From NCBI RefSeq assembly GCF_012849375.1, contig NZ_CP051684.1:5580001-5644000 (forward strand): a stretch of 64,000 nucleotides of DNA. The letters run 5' to 3'. Shown one piece after another: positions 25,549-33,789 of the stretch (the first letter of the stretch is position 1; every line of letters begins with the position of its first letter). The translations under genes were made by a program, and so were the position numbers. The notes beneath the pieces were generated by a model. That model had not been told where the DNA came from and did no database searches. It saw nothing but the letters and a program-made list of their open reading frames with translations. The DNA comes from Duganella dendranthematis (lineage in GTDB: Bacteria; Pseudomonadota; Gammaproteobacteria; Burkholderiales; Burkholderiaceae_D).

Positions 25549-27021
25549 ATGACCAACCGCCGCCAATTCCTCAGCTTCGCCGCACTGGGCCTGGCTTCCT
25601 CGTCCGCACTGGCCGACAGCCTGACCTACGAATCCTTCCACCACGCGCTGGACGGCAACGCGCGGCTGATGGCCTACGCCGACCATACCGGCGACGTCGC
25701 CGGCGACGCCACGGTGCTGGGCCGCCTGCCGGCAGACCTGAACGGTGTCTTTTACCGTAACGGGCCGGGACGTTTTGAACTGGGCGGCGAACGTTATCAC
25801 CACTGGTTTGACGGCGACGGTTTCGCCCAGCGCTGGCAGATCGGCGACGGCAAGGTCAGTCACATCGGCCGCTTCGTCGCCACGCAAAAATTCCAGGATG
25901 AGAGCAAGGCAGGGCAATTCCTGTATCCGGCCTTCGGCACTTACGTCGGCCGCAAGGCAGTCAAGAACAACGACAGCGTCAACGTCGCCAACACCAATCT
26001 GCTGCCGTTCAATGGCCGCGTGTACGCGCTGTGGGAAGGCGGCTCGGCCACCGAAGTCGATCCGCAAACACTGGCCACGCGCGGCATCAAGACCTGGCGC
26101 CCGGACCTGAAAGCCATGCCGTTTTCGGCGCATCCGAAGATCGACCCGGACGGCGGCCTGTGGAACTTCGGTAATGCGCCGGGCGCCAATCAGTTGGCGA
26201 TTTACCGTATGAACGCGGCGGGTGAAATAACCCGCACCGCCATGATCCCGGTGCCGCAGCTGAACATGGTGCACGACTTCGTGGTCAGCGGCCGTCACCT
26301 GATTTTCCTGGTGGCGCCATACGACATGCGCTCCGGCCCGGAAGTCAGCTTGGGCGACAGCATGCACTGGGCCGGCGACAAGCTGCCGCTGCGCGCCATC
26401 GTCATCTCAAAGGACACGCTGGCGCTGCGCCAGGTGTTCGAGCTGCCGGCACGCTCGGTGTTCCACTTCGGGAACGCCTATGAGGACGGCGCCTGCACGC
26501 GGCTGGACGTGGTGCTGCACGAAGGAGACGCCCTGCGCAAGGTCGGCCTGCCGATGCGCGGCCAGATGCGCATGGTCGGCGACAATCCTTCCAGCACGGT
26601 GCAGATCACGCTGGACTATGCCAGCGGCCAGGCGCGCGAGGCGCGGATGTTCGGCGTCAGCGAATTCCCGCGCGTGATGCCACAGGTGGTGTCGGGGCGT
26701 CACCGCAAGCTGCTGGTGCTGGGCGCCAGCGGCCGCGAACTGATACTCGACAGCGTCAATGTCATCGACACCGACAGCGGCAAAGTGGATGGCTATGCCT
26801 TTGGTCCCGGCTGGCAAGTCGAAGAGCACGTATTGGTACCGCGCCGTGGCGCACGTTCGGAGACTGACGGGTATGTGGTCGGCGTGGCGCAGGACACGCG
26901 CCGCGCGCAAAGCGTGCTGACGGTGTTTGATGCGCACAACATCAAGGCCGGTCCGGTGGCGCTGGCACGCTTGCCCTATCGCGCGCCGGTTTGCTTTCAT
27001 GGTAACTTTCTGGCGGCATGA
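25549..27021 (+). CDS. Carotenoid cleavage dioxygenase family protein with Tat signal
   Basis: The protein has 490 residues and belongs to the carotenoid/stilbene oxygenase family, seven-bladed propellers with one Fe(II) held by four histidines. Candidate ligands appear in order in 'SAHPKIDPDG', 'MVHDFVVS', 'VFHFGNAYEDG' and 'CFHGNF'. The N-terminus 'NRRQFLSFAALGLASSSALA' is a twin-arginine signal, so the enzyme is likely folded in the cytoplasm and exported, which is unusual for this family. The ATG at 25549 follows GGAGA. The substrate could be a carotenoid, apocarotenoid or lignin-derived stilbene; nothing in the window makes carotenoids. Confidence 0.88.
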   Translation: MTNRRQFLSFAALGLASSSALADSLTYESFHHALDGNARLMAYADHTGDVAGDATVLGRLPADLNGVFYRNGPGRFELGGERYHHWFDGDGFAQRWQIGDGKVSHIGRFVATQKFQDESKAGQFLYPAFGTYVGRKAVKNNDSVNVANTNLLPFNGRVYALWEGGSATEVDPQTLATRGIKTWRPDLKAMPFSAHPKIDPDGGLWNFGNAPGANQLAIYRMNAAGEITRTAMIPVPQLNMVHDFVVSGRHLIFLVAPYDMRSGPEVSLGDSMHWAGDKLPLRAIVISKDTLALRQVFELPARSVFHFGNAYEDGACTRLDVVLHEGDALRKVGLPMRGQMRMVGDNPSSTVQITLDYASGQAREARMFGVSEFPRVMPQVVSGRHRKLLVLGASGRELILDSVNVIDTDSGKVDGYAFGPGWQVEEHVLVPRRGARSETDGYVVGVAQDTRRAQSVLTVFDAHNIKAGPVALARLPYRAPVCFHGNFLAA

Positions 27022-27026
27022 ATTAA

Positions 27027-28205
27027 ATGAAAGCAGAGATGACGCAACAAGACCGTAGCCTGGTGCGCGAGCACCCGCTGGAGCTGATCCCGTTTTTCCG
27101 CCGCTGGCAGCCGTCGCTAGTGCGCGACTGGCTGTACACGGTGATCTGGAGTACCTTGCTCGGCGTGGTGCTGACCGCGTTTGTGCGTCTGCTGACCAAC
27201 GACGACGCCACCTTGTACGAGCGGCTGTGGTCCATGCTGCTGATGTCCAATCTGGTCGGCGCGATCTTCCATGGCGTCGCGCTGATGGCCAACCGCCTGC
27301 TGGACGGCTGGCCACGTCGTGCGCCACGTGTGCCGCGTGTCCTGTTCAACATGGCCTTGATGGCATTCAGTGTGCTGCTTGGCGTCCTGATTGGGAATAT
27401 GATCTGGAACGGCAGCAATCCGCTGCACCTGCTTGGCAACCGCGCGGTGGTCTTGCAATGCCTGGTGATCGGCGCATTTGTGGCGCTGCTGATGTACATG
27501 GTGCGTAGCGCCGCCGAGCGTCGCAGCGCGCGCGCCATGGAAGCGGTGCGCCAGCAGGAATTTGTGGCGGCCAGCGCGCGCATGCTGGCGGAGGCGCGGT
27601 TGCGCGCGTTGCAGGCGCAGATCGAGCCGCATTTTTTGTATAACACGCTGGCCAATGTGGTGAGCCTGATCGGACCGCGTCCGGCGCAGGCGCAGCACAT
27701 GCTGGAGCGCTTCATCGATTACCTGCGCGCCAGCCTGGCCGCCAGCCGCAGCGACGAGGCGACGCTGGCGTCCGAAGCGGCACTGATCGCCGCCTATCTG
27801 GACGTGCTGGTGGTGCGCATGGGCGACCGCCTGCGTTACCGCATCGACGTGCCGGACGAGTTGCGCCAGTTCCGTATTGCGCCGATGCTGCTGCAACCGG
27901 TGGTGGAAAACGCCATTGCCCACGGCCTTGAGCCGAAGGTGGAAGGCGGCGAGATCGTGGTCAGCGCGCGAGTCGAAGGTGAGCAGGTCAGCATCCGCAT
28001 CAGCGACACCGGCGCGGGCTTGAACGAATCGGCGCCGCGCAAGCCGGGCGGTGGCGTCGGCCTGAGTAATCTGCGCGAACGCCTGGGCAGTTTGTATGGC
28101 GGCGCCGCTAAGGTAGAATTATTGGAAAATCAACCCTGCGGCATGACGGTGCGCCTCCTGCTGCCTTTGAATGTGAGTCCGACATCGATACCATCCGTGC
28201 CCTGA
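27027..28205 (+). CDS. LytS/YehU-type sensor histidine kinase
   Basis: The protein has 392 residues. Four hydrophobic helices fill residues about 35-160, followed by a short coil and the His_kinase domain with 'QIEPHFLYNTLANV' (phospho-histidine near residue 200), then an ATPase domain with 'QPVVENAIAHGL', 'SDTGAGL' and 'GVGLSNLRERL'. Such kinases pair with LytTR regulators, and one is encoded directly downstream. It lies five bases after the carotenoid oxygenase stop, so all three genes could be co-transcribed. The signal is unknown. Confidence 0.9.
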   Translation: MKAEMTQQDRSLVREHPLELIPFFRRWQPSLVRDWLYTVIWSTLLGVVLTAFVRLLTNDDATLYERLWSMLLMSNLVGAIFHGVALMANRLLDGWPRRAPRVPRVLFNMALMAFSVLLGVLIGNMIWNGSNPLHLLGNRAVVLQCLVIGAFVALLMYMVRSAAERRSARAMEAVRQQEFVAASARMLAEARLRALQAQIEPHFLYNTLANVVSLIGPRPAQAQHMLERFIDYLRASLAASRSDEATLASEAALIAAYLDVLVVRMGDRLRYRIDVPDELRQFRIAPMLLQPVVENAIAHGLEPKVEGGEIVVSARVEGEQVSIRISDTGAGLNESAPRKPGGGVGLSNLRERLGSLYGGAAKVELLENQPCGMTVRLLLPLNVSPTSIPSVP

Positions 28206-28990
28206 TCGCAGATGACGAAGCCCATCTGCGCGAATACCTGGAAAGCCAGCTGAAAACCGTTTGGCCGGAACTGCGGGTCGTGGCGCGCGCCGCCAACGGT
28301 ATCGAGACGCTGCGCATGATCGACGAGGAGTCGCCGGAGGTGGTGTTCCTCGATATCCGCATGCCGGGGCTGACAGGTCTGGAGGTCGCCGCCAAACTGG
28401 TGGACAGTCCCAAGCCGCCGCACATTGTGTTCGTCACGGCTTACGACCAGTATGCGGTAGAAGCGTTTGAGCACTCGGCGGTGGATTATCTGCTGAAGCC
28501 AGCCAACATCGAGCGGCTGGAAAAGACGGTCGCCAAATTGAAGGTCCGCCTGAAGCCTGCTTCGGCCGAAGGCGCGGTGCCGGCGGCGGCGTTGCAAGCG
28601 TTGCTCGCGCAGCTGGCGGCTGGCGGCGTGCCGGTGGCGTCAGCCGCGCCAGCGCCGGTCGCCGCACCGCTGCAATGGATACGCGCCACGCACGGCGAGG
28701 AAACGCGCTTGATCCCGATCGACGACGTGATCTACTTCCAGAGTAACGATAAATACACAAGCGTGTTTGTGGCGGATGGCGAAAGCCTGATACGCACGCC
28801 GATCAGCAAGCTGCGCGAACAGCTCGATGATCAGCAGTTCTGGCAGATCCACCGCAGTGTGATTGTCGCCGCGCGCCATGTGGCCGGCACGCGGCAGGAC
28901 TTCCGCGGTCGCTTGATGGTGCAGCTGAAAGGCCGCCCGGAACAGCTGGTCGTCAGCCGCAACTACGTTGATCTGTTCCGGGGGATGTGA
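28193..28990 (+). CDS. LytTR-family response regulator, start codon abnormal
   Basis: The protein has a receiver domain (phospho-aspartate in 'VVFLDIRMPG', lysine in 'YLLKPANIE') and a C-terminal LytTR DNA-binding domain ('FQSNDKYTSVF', 'IHRSVIV'). The first strand and acidic pair, read 'IRALIADDE', lie at 28193-28219, but the frame back to the stop at 28109-28111 has no ATG, GTG or TTG. The first such codon is GTG 28280, which would lose the acidic pocket. I placed the start at an ATC (28193) as a guess. An ATG at 28171 is one base out of frame: removing the T at 28174 would join it ('MESDIDTIRALIADD'). It overlaps the cognate kinase gene. Confidence 0.75.
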   Translation: MRALIADDEAHLREYLESQLKTVWPELRVVARAANGIETLRMIDEESPEVVFLDIRMPGLTGLEVAAKLVDSPKPPHIVFVTAYDQYAVEAFEHSAVDYLLKPANIERLEKTVAKLKVRLKPASAEGAVPAAALQALLAQLAAGGVPVASAAPAPVAAPLQWIRATHGEETRLIPIDDVIYFQSNDKYTSVFVADGESLIRTPISKLREQLDDQQFWQIHRSVIVAARHVAGTRQDFRGRLMVQLKGRPEQLVVSRNYVDLFRGM

Positions 28991-28991
28991 C

Positions 28992-30203
28992 TCACTTGGC
29001 CAGCACCGGCTTGACTTTGGAAGCCGCCAGCTTGGCGTTGACGCGCGCAGTGTCGACATCGTCGGCGGTCGCCAGCGCCACGCCCATGCGGCGGCGGGCA
29101 AATGACTCCGGCTTACCGAACAGACGGATGTCGGTGTTCGGCACGCGCAGCGCGTCGGCTACGCCTTCAAAGGCGATGCCTGCGGCTTCGTGCTGGCCGT
29201 AGATGACAGCCGAAGCACCCGGCGCCTTCAGCGCGACGTTGACTGGCAGGCCGAGAATCGCCTTGGCGTGCAGTTCGAATTCGCTTTGCACTTGCGTTGC
29301 CATGGTCACCATGCCGGTATCGTGCGGACGCGGGCTGACTTCCGAGAACCACACCATATCGTCCTTGACGAACAGCTCCACGCCAAACAGGCCCAGGCCA
29401 CCCAGGTCCGCCGTGACCTTGCCGGCGATGTCGCGTGCGCGCACCAGCGCCACCGGGTCCATGCGGCATGGCTGCCACGATTCCACGTAGTCGCCTTGCA
29501 CTTGTACGTGGCCGATTGGCTCGCAGTATTGCGTGATGACCTGGCCGTCTTCGCCCAGCGAACGCACGGTCAGCAGGGTGATTTCGTAATCGAAGTCGAT
29601 GAAGCCTTCAACGATCACGCGGCCCGAGTCCACGCGGCTGCCGGCGGCGGCGTAATCCCACGCGGCTTTGACTTCGGCGGCGCTGTCGATCTTCGACTGG
29701 CCTTTGCCCGACGACGACATCACCGGCTTGATCACGCATGGGAATCCGACGGCTTCGGCGCCTGCGGCCAGTTCTTCCAGGCTGCTGGCGAAGCGGTATG
29801 GCGAGGTGGCGATGCCCAGCGTTTCGGCGGCCAGGCGGCGGATGCCTTCGCGGTTCATGGTCAGCTGCGCTGCGCGCGCGGTTGGAATGCAGGTGATCTT
29901 GCCGGCTTGTTCCAGCTCCGCCAGTTTGTCGGTGGCGATGGCTTCGATTTCCGGCACCACCAGGTCAGGCTTCTCTTCCTCGATAAGCGCCGCCAGCGCA
30001 TCGCCGTCGGTCATGTTGATGACGTGGGCTCGGTGCGCCACCTGGTGACCAGGTGCGTTTGGATAGCGGTCGACGGCAATCACTTCGACGCCCAGGCGCT
30101 GCAGCGCGATGATGACTTCCTTGCCGAGTTCACCGGAGCCAAGCAGCATGACTTTGGTGGCGGTAGGGGACAGGGGCGTGCCGAGGGTGCGTGGAGTGTT
30201 CAT
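28992..30203 (-). CDS. purT: Formate-dependent phosphoribosylglycinamide formyltransferase
   Basis: The protein has 403 residues and is the ATP-grasp enzyme PurT, which uses formate and ATP to formylate GAR in purine synthesis. Signatures include the N-terminal 'GSGELGKEV', '[17 protein letters not shown]', the ATP-grasp '[11 protein letters not shown]' loop and '[12 protein letters not shown]'. Length matches E. coli PurT (392). It lies 16 bases downstream of the DUF481 gene on the same strand. It ends one base from the convergent LytTR regulator stop. Formate dependence allows purine synthesis without formyl-tetrahydrofolate. Confidence 0.95.
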   Translation of the reverse strand: MNTPRTLGTPLSPTATKVMLLGSGELGKEVIIALQRLGVEVIAVDRYPNAPGHQVAHRAHVINMTDGDALAALIEEEKPDLVVPEIEAIATDKLAELEQAGKITCIPTARAAQLTMNREGIRRLAAETLGIATSPYRFASSLEELAAGAEAVGFPCVIKPVMSSSGKGQSKIDSAAEVKAAWDYAAAGSRVDSGRVIVEGFIDFDYEITLLTVRSLGEDGQVITQYCEPIGHVQVQGDYVESWQPCRMDPVALVRARDIAGKVTADLGGLGLFGVELFVKDDMVWFSEVSPRPHDTGMVTMATQVQSEFELHAKAILGLPVNVALKAPGASAVIYGQHEAAGIAFEGVADALRVPNTDIRLFGKPESFARRRMGVALATADDVDTARVNAKLAASKVKPVLAK

Positions 30204-30219
30204 AGCTTGGAAATAGAAG

Positions 30220-30972
30220 TTAGAAAGAATAAACCAGTGTCACCGAGGTTTGCGTGTCGGTGTTTTTCTTGTCAGCCGGGACGTTGGTATCGCTGCGGAT
30301 ATTGAACGCGGCCTTCATCTGCATGGTGCTGTTGATTTTGGTGCGCAGCGCGGTTTCCGCCATCGAGTGGATATTGTCGGTGCCGCGTTCGACGATGACG
30401 TTCTGGCTGAATTGCGCGCTGTCGCTCAGCTTCCATTTCAGTAGCGCCGCACCGCGCACGGTCGGGCCGTTTTCGGTTTCGGTTGGCGAGCGCACGCCGC
30501 GGAAGTAGCCGGGACCGACTTCCACGTCCAGCGTGTGCGTGTCCGATTGGTAGATCTGGGTACCGTAACCGACGCCGATGGTCGAGTAGCGGGTGTAGGC
30601 GCCGAATTTGTCGTCGACGTGGGTCGCCAGCGCATACAGCTTGCCATGCTCGTCGTGCAGCAGCTTGTAAGCCGCCTTGGCTGATGCCGCGTAGCGCTGC
30701 GCCGAGCGCTCGCGCACTTGCTGGCCTTCGTCGTTCGTGACCTGTTCATCCTTGAAGTAACCGGACAGGATGTATTCATTGCTCCAGTTGTGCAGCTCCT
30801 GCTTGGCATCGATCTTGCCGGTGACCGAAGTACCGACCGTGTTACCAGAGGTGGAGATGGCGCCCAGTTCAGCGGAAGTATTCCAGCCGTGGGCATTGAC
30901 CGGGTCCATCGAGTCTGCGGCGGCATAGCCGTGGGCCAGCGCAAGCGCAGAAAGAATAAGGAGAGATTTCAT
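30220..30972 (-). CDS. DUF481 outer-membrane-type protein
   Basis: The protein has 250 residues with a signal peptide ending about 'HGYAAA'. It belongs to DUF481, predicted beta-barrel proteins of the outer membrane with regular alternating strands ('[14 protein letters not shown]', '[12 protein letters not shown]', '[16 protein letters not shown]') and an aromatic C-terminus 'TLVYSF' that fits Bam-mediated insertion. E. coli YdiY is a member; the function is unknown but linked to acid stress in some reports. It is upstream of purT with 16 bases between, likely one transcript though no functional link is evident. Confidence 0.85.
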   Translation of the reverse strand: MKSLLILSALALAHGYAAADSMDPVNAHGWNTSAELGAISTSGNTVGTSVTGKIDAKQELHNWSNEYILSGYFKDEQVTNDEGQQVRERSAQRYAASAKAAYKLLHDEHGKLYALATHVDDKFGAYTRYSTIGVGYGTQIYQSDTHTLDVEVGPGYFRGVRSPTETENGPTVRGAALLKWKLSDSAQFSQNVIVERGTDNIHSMAETALRTKINSTMQMKAAFNIRSDTNVPADKKNTDTQTSVTLVYSF

Positions 30973-31146
30973 AGGCAAGAGGACGGCGCCGCGCAGCAGC
31001 AACACGCTGTCGTGATACGGAAAGAAGGCAGTATTGTACCCGACATAGAGCGACAATGCCGCATCGGGGACGGGATGTGCGAGGACGTACAGACTGGCGA
31101 AGCGGCGGGGCGGATGATGAAGGCTCTTATCAAAGGGGCATCAATC

Positions 31147-31482
31147 ATGAAATTCATCCTGTGCGCGGCGTTGGTCGCAATGACTGGTGTGGCCGGCGCC
31201 GCCGTCAACCGCTGTGTTGACGCGGAAGGCCATGTGCTGTTGACCGATGTCGATTGCCCGCAAGGCAGCCGCGCGGAAGACGATAATATCGAGCGCGTGC
31301 CGGCAGCGATGACCACTTCGGTGGCATCAGCGCCGGCGCCGCGCAGCCGCTGGGCAGATTTGCCACGCGCGCAAGCGCGCAAGACCGTCGGTACCGATGT
31401 CGCTACCCTGCAGGCTGCGCGTCAAAGCCTGACCATGGAAGATGAGCTGCGCAAGCAGCGTCGCCTGGTTAGTGCCCGTTGA
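31147..31482 (+). CDS. DUF4124-like small exported protein
   Basis: The protein has 111 residues, with a signal peptide ending 'GVAGAA'. The mature start 'VNRCVDAEGHVLLTDVDCP' is the DUF4124 pattern, a small domain of unknown role with two cysteines. The rest is a low-complexity, charged tail. The ATG at 31147 follows AAAGGGG at a good distance. The 3' end overlaps the convergent LysR gene by 14 bases. It is divergent from the DUF481 gene, with 174 bases between. Confidence 0.8.
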   Translation: MKFILCAALVAMTGVAGAAVNRCVDAEGHVLLTDVDCPQGSRAEDDNIERVPAAMTTSVASAPAPRSRWADLPRAQARKTVGTDVATLQAARQSLTMEDELRKQRRLVSAR

Positions 31483-32377
31483 TGTAGTCTTCCAGCCCGG
31501 CCGCCAAGGCAGTGTAGACAGCCGCGCAGGCCGGATTGCTCCGCAGGTTTTCATGCATGGCCAGCCAGGTCTCCATGCTAATGTTGAATTGTTCGGGCAC
31601 TACCCGGACTAGATTGGGGTCGCGCGCTGCCAGCCGCACTTGGCAGATACCGATGCCGAGTCCCGCGCGGATCGATGCCAGGTGAACCAGGTCACTATCG
31701 CTGCGCAGCGCGAAATGGCTGCTTGCCAGGCCACCTAGTAGCGGTTGCAGCTTGCGCGTAAAGGCGTTTTCCGTATCGATACCGATGACCGTGTGTTGCG
31801 TCATTTCTTCCATATTTTGCGGTATGCCGTGGCGCTCCAGGTAGCGCCGGTGCGCATGGAATCCCAGATCGATATGCCCGACGCGGCGCGCCACCAGCAC
31901 GTCCTGCTCCGGGCGCTGCATGCGGACGGCGATGTCGGCGTCGCGTCGCAGCAGGTTTTCGATGCGGTTGGAGACCGCGAGTTCTATCGCGATGCCGGGA
32001 TGGCTATCGCGCAGCTGCGCCAGTAAAGGCGGCAGCACTTCCACACTGACTACTTCGCTGGCCGTCACCCGCACCGTTCCTTTGATTTGCGCGTCGACGC
32101 CACGGCCTATGCCGGAGGCGGCGCGCAGCAGGGCAGACGAAGCAGAGGACAGCGTTTCGGCGTACGGTTGCAGTGCGTGGGCGGCATCGGTGGCGATGAA
32201 GCCAGCCTGCGAACGGGTGAACAGGGATAAGCCAAGCGCTTGCTCCAGCGCGTCGATATGGCGGCCGACGGTCGGTTGCGTCAGGCCCAGCGCCCGCGCT
32301 GCGCCGGATAGCGAACCTTCCTTCAGCACCGACAGGAAGGACCGGTACAGATCCCAGTTTGGTTCAACGATAGTCAT
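31469..32377 (-). CDS. LysR-family transcriptional regulator
   Basis: The protein has 302 residues: a winged helix-turn-helix at about 7-65 ('GSLSGAARALGLTQPTVGRHI') and a LysR substrate-binding domain from about 95. It is divergent from the NAD-binding epimerase-like gene at 32471 with 93 bases between, the usual layout for a LysR protein and its target, so it probably controls that gene. Within the shared region, 32375-32410 contains an AT-rich stretch that could hold both promoters. The inducer is unknown. Confidence 0.9.
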   Translation of the reverse strand: MTIVEPNWDLYRSFLSVLKEGSLSGAARALGLTQPTVGRHIDALEQALGLSLFTRSQAGFIATDAAHALQPYAETLSSASSALLRAASGIGRGVDAQIKGTVRVTASEVVSVEVLPPLLAQLRDSHPGIAIELAVSNRIENLLRRDADIAVRMQRPEQDVLVARRVGHIDLGFHAHRRYLERHGIPQNMEEMTQHTVIGIDTENAFTRKLQPLLGGLASSHFALRSDSDLVHLASIRAGLGIGICQVRLAARDPNLVRVVPEQFNISMETWLAMHENLRSNPACAAVYTALAAGLEDYINGH

Positions 32378-32470
32378 ACGAAATTGTATAGCGACTATGC
32401 AGCTTTCGGTAATTTTCTTTTAGCCCGCGCGAGGGCACACTACATCCATCAACTCACACAGGAGAACAGC

Positions 32471-33523
32471 ATGGATAAAGTCGCACTGGTATTGGGCGCA
32501 ACGGGCGGCATTGGAAGCGAAGTGGCACGGGTGCTGCTGGCGCGCGGTTGGCAGGTGAAGGCCTTGCATCGCGCCCCGGAGCGTGTGGCGAAGAGCGGCG
32601 ACGGCCTGCAATGGCTGTCCGGCGATGCGATGGAACACAACGACGTGCTGGCCGCCGCGCAGGGCGTGCAGCTGATTGTGCATGCGGTGAATCCGCCGGG
32701 CTATCGCAACTGGGGCCAACTGGTGCTGCCCATGCTGGAGAATACGATGGCGGCGGCGCGTGCCACCGGTGCGCGGATTCTGCTGCCGGGGACCGTCTAC
32801 AATTACGGGCCGGATGCGTTCCTGCACATCACGGAAGATGCGCCACAGCGGCCCCTGACCCGCAAGGGCGCGATCCGGGTAGAGATGGAGCGTCGCTTGC
32901 GCGCTTCCGGCCTGCCGGTGCTGATTGTGCGGGCGGGCGATTTCTTCGGGCCGGACGCGGGCAATAACTGGTTCGCGCAGGGGCTGGTCAAGCCGGGCAA
33001 GCCGGTGACAGCGATCAGCAATCCTGCGTCGCCTGGCGTGGGCCACCAGTGGGCTTATCTGCCGGATGTGGCGGAGACCATGGTGCGGCTGCTGGAACTA
33101 GGCGAGGCGCTGCCCCCGGTGGCTGTGTATCAGATGGAGGGACACTGGGATGGTGATGGCATGCAGATGGCGGCTGCGATTGCACGCGCGGCTGGCCAGC
33201 CGCAACTGAAGGCCGGCGCCTTCCCTTGGTGGCTGGTCACACTGGCAGCGCCGTTTGTGACGGTGTTCCGAGAACTGCGCGAGATGCGCTATTTGTGGCG
33301 GCAGCCGGTGCGCATGTCCAATGTTCGGCTACGCAAGGCGCTTGGCACTGAGCCGCATACGCCGTTGGACGTCGCTGTACGCCGCACCTTGCAGGGGCAG
33401 GGCTGCTTGCCTGCTGACGAATCGGCCCATGCAGCGGCTCAGGTCAACGCCAGCCCGGCGATGCCGACCAAGCCTAGTGCACCGGCGACGGCTGCCAATG
33501 GCGCGATGCGCGCCGGCCAGTAA
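32471..33523 (+). CDS. NAD-dependent epimerase/dehydratase-like protein
   Basis: The protein has 350 residues and opens with a Rossmann motif 'LGATGGIGSEVARVLL'. 'VHAVNPPGY' and 'PGTVYNYGPDA' contain the extended-SDR active-site region with its tyrosine. The final 25 residues ('NASPAMPTKPSAPATAANG') are low complexity and lie antisense to the end of the DUF3325 gene, overlapping 85 bases. The ATG at 32471 follows AGGAGA. The substrate is unknown; the nearby LysR gene suggests substrate-induced expression. Confidence 0.88.
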   Translation: MDKVALVLGATGGIGSEVARVLLARGWQVKALHRAPERVAKSGDGLQWLSGDAMEHNDVLAAAQGVQLIVHAVNPPGYRNWGQLVLPMLENTMAAARATGARILLPGTVYNYGPDAFLHITEDAPQRPLTRKGAIRVEMERRLRASGLPVLIVRAGDFFGPDAGNNWFAQGLVKPGKPVTAISNPASPGVGHQWAYLPDVAETMVRLLELGEALPPVAVYQMEGHWDGDGMQMAAAIARAAGQPQLKAGAFPWWLVTLAAPFVTVFRELREMRYLWRQPVRMSNVRLRKALGTEPHTPLDVAVRRTLQGQGCLPADESAHAAAQVNASPAMPTKPSAPATAANGAMRAGQ

Positions 33524-33789
33524 GGAAGCAAGCCCGCAGCCAGCAGTGCGCCGACTGTCAGCATGCCGATCCATGCGACGAAGCCGGCGCCCGATCCCCA
33601 CAGCAGCACGCATGGCACAGTGGCCAATGCCAGCAACAGCGTGCCGCCGGCGCGCATCAGGTAACGCTTGCGTGCCGGCGCATCGGCGCCGTAGACCTGT
33701 TTGTGATGGCGGTCGATCGCCAGCGATAACGCGCTCATGCCGGCGAAGCACAGGCCTAGCGCGGTCAGTACGACAAGGGCGTAACTCAT
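33439..33789 (-). CDS. DUF3325 membrane protein of an iron-uptake operon
   Basis: The protein has 116 residues with three or four membrane helices ('LVVLTALGLCFAGMSALSLAI', 'GGTLLLALATVPCVLLW', 'AVAGALGLVGIAGLAL', each split by short loops). It contains 'DRHHKQVYG', typical of DUF3325, a family found beside TonB receptor and PepSY genes. Its start overlaps the PepSY stop by four bases. Its 3' end overlaps the convergent epimerase-like gene by 85 bases. The role is unknown, likely linked to siderophore-iron release. Confidence 0.85.
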   Translation of the reverse strand: MSYALVVLTALGLCFAGMSALSLAIDRHHKQVYGADAPARKRYLMRAGGTLLLALATVPCVLLWGSGAGFVAWIGMLTVGALLAAGLLPYWPARIAPLAAVAGALGLVGIAGLALT

